From: Myxococcales bacterium
GTDB lineage: Bacteria > Myxococcota_A > UBA796 > GCA-2862545
Reading direction: 5' to 3'
NCBI GenBank assembly: GCA_019634415.1
Contig: JAHQVJ010000160.1
Coordinates: forward strand, 33,531-97,530
Length of the DNA: 64,000 bases
A program made the translations under genes and the position numbers. A model generated the notes under the pieces. That model was not told the origin of the DNA. It was given only the letters and a program-made list of their open reading frames with translations, and made no database searches. Position 1 is the first letter of the stretch. Every line of letters starts with the position of its first letter. Below, piece by piece: positions 28,536-35,395 of this stretch.

Positions 28536-29479
28536 TCCACCTGCTGTGCCCCGGCTCCCTCGAGCAGCGCACCGGCGGCTACCTCTACGACGCCCGCCTC
28601 GTGCAGGGCCTTCGGGATCGCGGCCACGCCGTGCAGGTCCACGACGTGCAGGGGAGCACGGTGCCCGAGCTGTCGCCCCGTGGCCGCGTGATCGTGGACG
28701 GACTGGGCTGGCCCGACATCGCGGATGTGCTGGAGCAGCCCGCGCTCGTGATCGTACACAGCCCCCTGTGGCGGGAAGCCGCCGATCCTACCGCGTCGCG
28801 GGCCGCCGAGGAGCGAGCCTTGCAGCGGGCCGCGCGCGTGGTGTGCACCAGCCACCGCACCGCCTCCGATCTGTCGATCACGCGTCCCTGCACGGTGATC
28901 GAGCCCGGTACCGATGCCGCTCCCCTGGCCTTCGGTGGCGGGGGTGGCCGGCTGCTGTGCGCCGCCACCGTCACGCCGCGCAAGGCCCACGACGTGCTCC
29001 TGCGCGCGCTAGCGAGCGTGCCCGGCGAGTGGCAGCTGCGCTGTGCCGGCTCCCGCACCCGGGATCGCACCTGGGCGGCCCAGGTCACCGATCTGTGTGA
29101 CCGCCTCGGGCTCACCGACCGCGTGCACTGGCTCGGGGAGCTCGGGTCCGACGCGCTGGCCGCCGAGTACGCCACCGCCGACGTGCTCGTGCATGCCGCC
29201 CACTACGAGGGGTGGGGCATGTCGCTGGCGGAGGCCCTGGTGCGCGGACTGCCCGTGGTCAGCACGCCCGCTGGCCTCTTCGATACCCGCAGCCCCGAGG
29301 CCTGGGTGCGCGTGGAGCCTGGAGATCCGGCCGCCTTGGCCGAGGCGCTCGCAGCGATCCTCGCCGACCCGGAGCGTCGAGCGCACCTGCGACGAGAGGC
29401 CCTCGCCCTCGGTCTGCCCGACTGGCCCGACCAGGTGGCGCGCTACGAACACGAGCTTGCCCAGATGGAGACCCCGTGA
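28532..29479 (+). CDS. GT4-family glycosyltransferase
   Basis: This 315-aa retaining glycosyltransferase of the GT-B fold has an N-terminal Rossmann half (SLEQRTGGYLYDARLVQGL) and a C-terminal half with LLCAATVTPRKAHDVLLRAL and the donor-binding segment ADVLVHAAHYEGWGMSLAEA, where Glu in EGWGMSLAEAL is the expected EX7E-type residue region. The donor is probably a nucleotide sugar; the acceptor may be the pterin-like product. Its stop overlaps the methyltransferase GTG (GTGA). Confidence 0.9.
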   Translation: MIHLLCPGSLEQRTGGYLYDARLVQGLRDRGHAVQVHDVQGSTVPELSPRGRVIVDGLGWPDIADVLEQPALVIVHSPLWREAADPTASRAAEERALQRAARVVCTSHRTASDLSITRPCTVIEPGTDAAPLAFGGGGGRLLCAATVTPRKAHDVLLRALASVPGEWQLRCAGSRTRDRTWAAQVTDLCDRLGLTDRVHWLGELGSDALAAEYATADVLVHAAHYEGWGMSLAEALVRGLPVVSTPAGLFDTRSPEAWVRVEPGDPAALAEALAAILADPERRAHLRREALALGLPDWPDQVARYEHELAQMETP

Positions 29480-30240
29480 GCTTCTCGCCCGAGTGGCTGG
29501 CCCTGCGCGAGCCCTTCGATCACGCCGCCCGCAGCACCGAGCTGGCCCAGCGATTCGCTGCCGCCCTGCCCTCCGAGCCCCACCTCGTGGAGCTCGGCGG
29601 CGGCACCGGGTCCGGCATCCGCTGGCTCGCGCCGCAGCTCCAAAGCCCCCACCGCTGGACGCTGGTGGACCACGATCCGGAGCTACTGGCGTGCGTGCCT
29701 GCGGAGCTCGCCGCCACCCACGCCCACGATCTGCGCCAGCTGCCGTCGCTGGACCTCGACGTGCAAGCCGTGAGCTGTCAGGCGCTCCTGGATCTGGTGG
29801 ATGTCGGCTTCCTGATCGAGCTCGCCGACTGGCTCGCGCAGCGACAGCTTCCCCTGCTCGCCGCACTCACGGTGGACGGCCGCGTGGACTGGCTCCCCGC
29901 CGATCCCGCCGATGCGGAGGTGGGTGCCGCCTTCCGGATCCACCAGCTCACCGACCGCGGCTTCGGCGCATCGCCCGGCACCCGAGCCGCCGCCATCACT
30001 GCCGATCTGCTCACGGTGCGCGGCTACGCCGTGCAGACCGCCTCGGCGGACTGGCAGATCCCATCGACCGCGACCGACATGCTCGTGGCCATGATCGACG
30101 GCACGGCCCACGCCGCTGCCGAGATCCATCCCCACCCCGAGGTGGTGGAGGCCTGGCGGCAGCGACGGCTCGAGGTCGCGCGGCGCGGGCAGCTGTCGTT
30201 GATGGTGGGCCACACCGATCTGCTCGCCCTACCGCGCTGA
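29476..30240 (+). CDS. Class I SAM-dependent methyltransferase
   Basis: The start is GTG overlapping the GT4 stop, and the protein is 254 aa. The SAM-binding motif I is LVELGGGTGSGIRWLAP near residues 35-51, followed by an acidic strand end (TLVDHDPELL). The rest is compatible with a single Rossmann methyltransferase domain. It is the last gene of the operon begun by the RibD-like gene. Directly downstream lies a decayed region, so the operon ends here. It would methylate the product or an intermediate; the target atom is unknown. Confidence 0.85.
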   Translation: MSFSPEWLALREPFDHAARSTELAQRFAAALPSEPHLVELGGGTGSGIRWLAPQLQSPHRWTLVDHDPELLACVPAELAATHAHDLRQLPSLDLDVQAVSCQALLDLVDVGFLIELADWLAQRQLPLLAALTVDGRVDWLPADPADAEVGAAFRIHQLTDRGFGASPGTRAAAITADLLTVRGYAVQTASADWQIPSTATDMLVAMIDGTAHAAAEIHPHPEVVEAWRQRRLEVARRGQLSLMVGHTDLLALPR

Positions 30241-30297
30241 CGCGAGACCTCGGAGCGCCTGCAGACGATGCATCCGACGTGAGTGATACGTGGACGC

Positions 30298-30813
30298 GTG
30301 GAGCCGGAGACCCTCTTCTTCGAGACCTGTGTCGTCCACCTCGACCAACGTCGGCTCGAGCGAGGAGACGAGACCGTCCACCTCGCGTCCGCGGCAAGCT
30401 CGAGGCGAATCCGCGCAGGCCCGCCCACCTGCTGACCGTCTACGGCGTGGGCTATCGCCTGGAGGTGCGGCAGACCTCGATCCCGCCCGCGCGCTCGCGG
30501 AAAGCTGCCGGCCTCGGGGGTGGTGGCCCACGACTTCACCCGGGGCGCCCACCTGTTGGCACGCATCGATCCCGATGCCGCCACGCAGTGCCTGGAGCGC
30601 GCCGCCAAGTGCTTCGAGAGCGCGGTCGTGCCCTACCGATTCACCTAGATCGAGTGGCACGTGGCGGCTGGCTGGCTCGCCCATGGATCAGGCCGACCTG
30701 ATCGGTCTGCACAGCACGTCGACAGCGCGCGAGCCCTCGTGGACGCCCTCGGACTCGGCGCACGGGCCCCGCTGCTCCAGCGGGTGGACGAGCTCGTTCG
30801 CGTGCTTCGTTGA
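30298..30813 (+). pseudogene. Remnant of a winged-helix STAND regulator (large internal deletions)
   Basis: The first part reads FFETCVVHLDQRRLERGDETVHLA, nearly the same as the start of the regulators at 38303 and 41092. After a frame change, GKLEANPRRPAHLLTVYGVG follows, the wing of the same domain, so about 45 codons are gone. From about 30550, RIDPDAATQCLERAAKCFES and IEWHVAAGWLAH match the extreme C-terminus of the paralogues, so some 700 codons of ATPase and TPR are lost. An in-frame TAG lies between those two pieces. The three fragments keep the order and strand of the intact genes. Not functional. Confidence 0.8.
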
Positions 30814-30893
30814 TCGAGGGCCACGAGGGCACCGCTCATGGTCGGAGGTCAAGGTGACCCATCGGCGGCCAGTTGTTGGATTCGTCGACGCAT

Positions 30894-31011
30894 CGCGCCT
30901 GGACTTGCAGCACTCCCTGCACGCACGCTCGCTCGTTCCAGTCCCACTGCAACCCCGGATCAGGCGCGCTCCGCTCGATCGCGGCAATCAACGGGGTTGA
31001 TTGTCGCGATC
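30894..31011 (-). repeat. Dispersed ~120-bp hairpin repeat, copy 1
   Basis: Nearly identical, in inverted orientation, to 43838-43961. Its right end is a 35-base palindrome (30977-31011) with arms of 16 bases around a GGG loop and one mismatch. The remaining body also folds: GCGCCTG and TTGCAG pair with CAGGCGC and CTGCAA. The palindrome abuts the MACPF gene stop, and the shared sequence GACTGATCGCGACAATCAAC covers that gene's last codon and stop. Copy 2 does the same with the STAND gene at 43839. Confidence 0.85.
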
Positions 31012-32437
31012 AGTCGGGGATGATCTTGTACACGACGTCGATCTCGGCGGCCCCACTAGTATGAGTCACAGTGGTGCGGTCCGCGTCGTACCAACCAAGC
31101 TCGCCAAAGCGGAACGTCCTCTGGTGCGTACCGAAGTCGTCATCAGCGTTGGCCCAATCGTATTCGATGAGGCGTGATTCGACAGTCAGTTCGGACGTCG
31201 AGCCAAGATCATCGACATGCACATTGGGGATCTCTCCGACCTTCACCGTCCCTCCCCTTGCGAGGGGGACACGGTCGAAAGAGATCGGTTTCTGCACACC
31301 TACTACGGTGATGGTGCCACTGACATCGTAGTGCGACCCGTTCCGATCTGCGAAGTGCTCCTCTGGAGCGAACAAGGAGACCTCGACACGGAACTTGGCC
31401 TTGCCGGGGTCTGGCGCCACACCCTTATCTCGAATGAGCTCCTCGAACTCTGTCTTCAGCTCTTCATCACTGATGAGTTCGGAGATCGGAATCAGGGATC
31501 CGGTCGTCGGAAGAGACGACAAGGCGAGGTTATCCAAGATGGTGCTCGACCACCTCGTGTACGATTCTGGGGTCAGATTTGTAGGGAAGAGCACATCTGT
31601 AGCTCCTCCCTGCGCTTCGAACCACGTCTTCATGTGCTCCGCGTTGTTCTCGACGTTCGCCTTGGCGTCCAAGTCACCCTTGGCACCTTCTCCTCCCAGC
31701 TTCGTCGCGAAGTGCTCCTCCGCCGTCGCCTCGAGGGACCCCTTGAGTGAGGACTCCACCAAGTCCGTCCGGGTCTGAATTTCGACGTGGCCGCCTACGT
31801 TCGCATGTACGATGACGTGCGTTCCATACGTGTTGAAGATCTGACTCGCGCTCTTACTTCCTCCAAAGTCATCCTCGGCATAAGCCGTCAGGTGGGGCCG
31901 CAGTGCCTCGGCACCACCTGAATATAGGAGCTCCACGCTGAACAGATCATGGTGCTCCTGCACGGTTGAGAAGGTGTACCTAGCGTTGTGCTCCGCCTCG
32001 ACCCGCAGGGAACCGTGGACCGTTTCCTTGAAGGAACCCAACGGAATACCACCGTCTACCATCTCCTCATAGTCAACGCCGATGTTGACACCCAGATCCC
32101 ATGCAGACTGACCCGTAGCCACCAATCTAGTCTGGCGCGCCAGGGAAAGATTGAACCCGACGCTGGGGGGTGGAGGTTGACCTGGCAGGCTGGAGAGATC
32201 ATCGTATTCGAGGACGAAGAGGGACGGAATGTCGATGACTGGAGCCTTGACGCTGTCAGCGCTGGCGTAGCGGCCGAAGATGTTGTAGCCGTGCCCCAAC
32301 AGATTCAGCTCCGCCAGGTGAATTTCGTCATCATCAATCTTCAGCACGCCGTTGTCGTTGGCAGATAGCCCCTGCCCTTCGCACCCTCCAAGCAGGAGCA
32401 CAGACACCACGACACCCGAAGTTGTTCTCCACTGCAT
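31010..32437 (-). CDS. MACPF-domain lipoprotein (pore-forming protein family)
   Basis: The 475-aa protein has a lipoprotein signal (VSVLLLGGC, Cys19). The N-terminal LNLLGHGYNIFGRYASAD is the usual MACPF opening, and the signature Y/W-G-T/S-H-x7-GG is present as YGTHVIVHANVGG at residues 204-216. Helical clusters on both sides (SLEATAEEHFATKLGGEG and NVENNAEHMKTWFEA) fit the TMH1/TMH2 regions that become membrane hairpins. A C-terminal beta domain from about residue 360 could target a surface. MACPF proteins form oligomeric pores. It is the second gene of an operon with a CdtB-like nuclease, 90 bp behind it. The GC content is lower than that of its neighbours, which suggests transfer. Confidence 0.9.
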   Translation of the reverse strand: MQWRTTSGVVVSVLLLGGCEGQGLSANDNGVLKIDDDEIHLAELNLLGHGYNIFGRYASADSVKAPVIDIPSLFVLEYDDLSSLPGQPPPPSVGFNLSLARQTRLVATGQSAWDLGVNIGVDYEEMVDGGIPLGSFKETVHGSLRVEAEHNARYTFSTVQEHHDLFSVELLYSGGAEALRPHLTAYAEDDFGGSKSASQIFNTYGTHVIVHANVGGHVEIQTRTDLVESSLKGSLEATAEEHFATKLGGEGAKGDLDAKANVENNAEHMKTWFEAQGGATDVLFPTNLTPESYTRWSSTILDNLALSSLPTTGSLIPISELISDEELKTEFEELIRDKGVAPDPGKAKFRVEVSLFAPEEHFADRNGSHYDVSGTITVVGVQKPISFDRVPLARGGTVKVGEIPNVHVDDLGSTSELTVESRLIEYDWANADDDFGTHQRTFRFGELGWYDADRTTVTHTSGAAEIDVVYKIIPD

Positions 32438-32527
32438 GAGTTCTCCTCTTCAATTTGGCTCAGTAGTATGTACAGACTCGTCCATTTGCAGCCCTGCGAG
32501 GCGACTGCCACTCCTTTGCTCCGCAGC

Positions 32528-34081
32528 CTAGAAGTGCTCGGCTGGATCCCACTCGTAGAGCTCTCGCCACGTGTCGGTCGAAAGCATGTCGACGTCCAGG
32601 TCGGCGGAGACCGTGAACGTCACGATGTGGTGGTCGCTTCGCGCCGAGGACCCACCAATCGCCTCCTCGACAGAATTATGGAGTGCCTCCACCTGGATGA
32701 CCGCCCCCCATGGGTTCATTGCGTTCCGAGCCTGAGGCCAGGAGCGGCTCTCAGCCCAATCCACGTGATACTCCCCGAAATCCCTCACGAAGGCGTAGTC
32801 GAGCTGAGACGTCCTCCCCGTCGTCGTGCTCGTGTGCGTGACCTGGCTACCAGGGTTGAGGACGAACACTCCCTCGGGCAACGTCTCGGCGTATAGCGGA
32901 AGATGGAAGTCCTCCGCATACTGACCGACGTTCACACTGCCGACTTTTCGCCCGATGTGGTAGTCGGACAGAGACCGTCCATTGACGCGCAGGTTTGCAT
33001 TCATGTCTCCCACCACAACCAAGGCCTGCCCGTACTCGACGATGGCGGGAGCCCACGACTCCCCAGTTCGCCTCCATTGAACCACATCCCCAGGCGTCAA
33101 CGGATCGACAGTGGTTCGCCCATGACCGCTGCGTGACGACTCGAACTGGCCGTCGAGGTAGTGAATGAGTGGCCCTACGTCGTTCGGTACCGGACGCTCA
33201 TCATCCACGCGGTCTTCCCGACCCGAGATGGAGTGAATGGTGACGAAGGTAGGATCTGGAGACTCGGAGTTCTCCCTTAGTCGAATACCGAAATAGGGTC
33301 GATCTGCAAGCGTCTGATATCTGCCTCGCAGGAAGTACTTTCTACGGTTGTCGACGTTATAGTAGAAGCTGCCCTGTTCGTCGAAGTCGAAGTCACCTGG
33401 CCTCAGCCGCTCGGTCCAGAAGCCGTAATTCCGCTGATTGTCGGTCATCCTGGACGTGTCGATTTCGAGAAGCTCGTCGAGCCTCGGCTCCGACGCACGT
33501 GTGCTCTGTGCGTAGACTGGTGGGAACATGGTCAGCCTACTCGCACGCTCCTTCGTGAGGAAGGCCAAGTTCTTGGTGTTCTCGTTGGTGTTCGCAGCTC
33601 GGTTGATCTGGAGTTTGTAGATCCAAACGTCACTCTCGAGCCAGGCAATCTTGCGCTCGGTGATGACGGCTTCACGCTGCCAGCGCACTCCCTCGCTCCA
33701 TCTCCTAGCACCGAAGGGGGACTGCGCGACGGTCATCGAGCGTTCCCCCAGATACTGCCTCGAGCCGACTTCACTGTGCTGGCTCAGGCTGTTGAAACGA
33801 CCGTGAGGGGTGTCGCCTGGGACCTGGCTGACTTCCTGCAGCGCCATCACGTCCATCTCGGAATCGACGAACCACTCCAACAGAGCTGGCCAATCGTCGA
33901 GTCGCCTGAACTGGATGTTCCAGGTCGCCCAGTTCAGCTGGCGGGTGTCCGACGTGGCCTCCACGGTGTCTCGCTCGCCCCACAGCGCATCACCTTCGTC
34001 TGCACCATTCACCGCGGCGGACTCACACCCAGTAGCCACTACGAATGCAGTCACACTGACAGCAAGCAACCCTTGTCGCAT
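32528..34081 (-). CDS. DNase I/CdtB-like endonuclease-fold lipoprotein
   Basis: The 517-aa protein starts at the ATG preceded by GGAGG (5-base spacing). The signal ends in VVATGC (Cys19). The endonuclease/exonuclease/phosphatase fold is shown by WATWNIQF (Asn55), VMALQEV (Glu83), RPYFGIRLR with FVTIHSIS (His283), VVVGDMNAN (Asp359, Asn361), SQLDYAFVRDF (Asp428) and SDHHIVTF (Asp483, His484). All catalytic positions look intact. The motif set and spacing are close to cytolethal distending toxin subunit B, but a ~140-residue insertion and lipidation are unusual. Sphingomyelinase or phosphatase activity cannot be excluded. It is the first gene of the operon with the MACPF protein. Confidence 0.88.
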   Translation of the reverse strand: MRQGLLAVSVTAFVVATGCESAAVNGADEGDALWGERDTVEATSDTRQLNWATWNIQFRRLDDWPALLEWFVDSEMDVMALQEVSQVPGDTPHGRFNSLSQHSEVGSRQYLGERSMTVAQSPFGARRWSEGVRWQREAVITERKIAWLESDVWIYKLQINRAANTNENTKNLAFLTKERASRLTMFPPVYAQSTRASEPRLDELLEIDTSRMTDNQRNYGFWTERLRPGDFDFDEQGSFYYNVDNRRKYFLRGRYQTLADRPYFGIRLRENSESPDPTFVTIHSISGREDRVDDERPVPNDVGPLIHYLDGQFESSRSGHGRTTVDPLTPGDVVQWRRTGESWAPAIVEYGQALVVVGDMNANLRVNGRSLSDYHIGRKVGSVNVGQYAEDFHLPLYAETLPEGVFVLNPGSQVTHTSTTTGRTSQLDYAFVRDFGEYHVDWAESRSWPQARNAMNPWGAVIQVEALHNSVEEAIGGSSARSDHHIVTFTVSADLDVDMLSTDTWRELYEWDPAEHF

Positions 34082-34159
34082 CTCACCTCCTCGTCGGCCA
34101 ACGCCTCGTGTTGCACACAAGGCACTTGAGCAGTCCATGCATCAAGGCAGAACTCCCTC

Positions 34160-34165
34160 AGTATA
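34160..34165 (-). promoter_or_regulatory. Possible -10 box of the nuclease-MACPF operon
   Basis: TATACT on the minus strand, about 80 bp before the nuclease ATG. No clear -35 hexamer is found 17 bases upstream, in keeping with an activator-dependent promoter given the palindrome further up. Confidence 0.35.
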
Positions 34166-34193
34166 GGAGTCCTCGGTACACACGGATGCGACA

Positions 34194-34207
34194 GATGTGT
34201 ACACATC
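34194..34207. promoter_or_regulatory. Perfect palindrome GATGTGTACACATC, candidate activator site
   Basis: The 14-base perfect palindrome is centred about 38 bp upstream of the TATACT box, i.e. near -47 relative to the likely transcription start of the nuclease-MACPF operon. That is the usual position of a dimeric activator. The binding protein is unknown. Confidence 0.4.
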
Positions 34208-34407
34208 GCACAGCCTCTGGGAGCCATCTCGATCGCGAGCAGCAATCGCCCGGATACCCATGGTTGGGACACAGTTTTGCAGAAATCCTAATGGAACTGG
34301 ATGGAACAGAGCCGAGGCCCACCACACTCGGAGCGGCAGATTGTGGCGAAGCTCGTAGCAATCAGTACAGTGGCGCACGATCTCACGAAGCCATGCGCGC
34401 AGGAGCG

Positions 34408-35385
34408 TTACTCGACCAGGTCGCAGTGCGCCACTGGCTCGCCCCGTGACACATTCCAGGCGCCCGTGAACAGGGCCGCTCCGTTGGAGTGATCCTCCTC
34501 GAACTGCACCCACACCCGCACACAGCCCGGCGTGTCGGGCGCCACGAACTCCACGTCCACGCTGCCGCCCTTGACGGGCTCCCGATCGTCCACGAACCCT
34601 CCGGAGGTCAGGCCGTGCGCCCACACGCCGTCGCGGTTGTCGTCGGTGACGGTGAAGCGGAGCAGCAGCGTCTCCCCCACCTGCGCGTCACGCTCGAACT
34701 GGCTCGCCGAGCGGTCGGACAGCACATGGTAGACCTCGGACAGGTTGGCCGACGGGTTGGCGTTGCGGCCGTCGTCACGGGTCGTCAGCCCCAGCTGCCG
34801 CACCGCGAGGTGGGTGCCCTCGCTCGGCAGCTCCCGGAACCAGGCATCCGGCCGCTCGAACAGCGGGTACAGATCCGTCCAGCGCGGCTCGCCCGGAATC
34901 ACGGGGAAGTTCGAGCGGGACTCCACCAAGTCCATGATCGGGCACGTGCCGGCCTCGCAGACCAGCACGTACACCAGCGCAGAAGCGTCCAGGTCGATGA
35001 AGGGCGCCGACAGGGGAACCGTGGTGCCGGGGATCTGAAACGTCGTCACCCACGGGTTCGGCAGCACCGGCGTCACGAGCGGAGGGCGCCCATCGGGCCC
35101 GGGCTCGCCGTTCGGATCGCGACGCCGGAAGCCGCGCTGCAGATCGAGAGGCCCGAGATCGATCTCCTGCTCCCAGCACCCCTGACCCGTGGGGGTGCAC
35201 GTCCAGATCAGCAGGTCGTACTCCACGTCGAGCGGGTTCGCCACGTAGGTGGTGACCTCCAGCAGGTCCCCCACCCCCACCTCCGGCGGCTCGAAGATGG
35301 AGGTGACCACGCGCAGATCGGTGATCAGCGTGATGGGCTCGGGCGGCTCGATGAGGTCGCAGGCGACGAGTAGCGGAAACAGCAC
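34408..35385 (-). CDS. Lipoprotein downstream of TonB-type receptor
   Basis: The start is GTG with AGGAG 7 bases upstream; the protein has 325 aa. The signal is very short, MLFPLLVAC, with the lipidated Cys at residue 9. The mature protein has beta-sandwich-like stretches (LLEVTTYVANPLDVEYDLLI; GETLLLRFTVTDDNRDGVW) and paired Cys (TCTPTGQGCWEQ, VCEAGTCPIM), which may be disulfide-bonded. It follows the TonB receptor gene by 10 bp and may be its surface-exposed substrate-binding partner, as SusD-like lipoproteins are, although no SusD motif is seen. Function otherwise unknown. Confidence 0.7.
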   Translation of the reverse strand: MLFPLLVACDLIEPPEPITLITDLRVVTSIFEPPEVGVGDLLEVTTYVANPLDVEYDLLIWTCTPTGQGCWEQEIDLGPLDLQRGFRRRDPNGEPGPDGRPPLVTPVLPNPWVTTFQIPGTTVPLSAPFIDLDASALVYVLVCEAGTCPIMDLVESRSNFPVIPGEPRWTDLYPLFERPDAWFRELPSEGTHLAVRQLGLTTRDDGRNANPSANLSEVYHVLSDRSASQFERDAQVGETLLLRFTVTDDNRDGVWAHGLTSGGFVDDREPVKGGSVDVEFVAPDTPGCVRVWVQFEEDHSNGAALFTGAWNVSRGEPVAHCDLVE

Positions 35386-35395
35386 GTGCGAACTC

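Larger units (their letters stand above)
34082..34407. other. Intergenic region upstream of the nuclease-MACPF operon
   Basis: These 326 bp lack any supportable gene: the open frames are short and without family signal. The region is lower in GC than its surroundings. It contains a palindrome and a -10-like box that are listed separately, and otherwise no repeat or RNA gene that I can see. It separates the leftward toxin-like operon from the leftward NUDIX/TonB/lipoprotein operon. Confidence 0.6.

Noticed and set aside
30241..31000. Small proteins encoded in the open frames after the methyltransferase gene
   Set aside because: The frames shift against one another and match pieces of the STAND regulators; they are explained as a collapsed pseudogene plus the hairpin repeat.
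34142..34624. Possible small gene upstream of the nuclease operon
   Set aside because: The frame has no ribosome site, no family likeness and overlaps the end of the lipoprotein gene at 34408; composition suggests non-coding.
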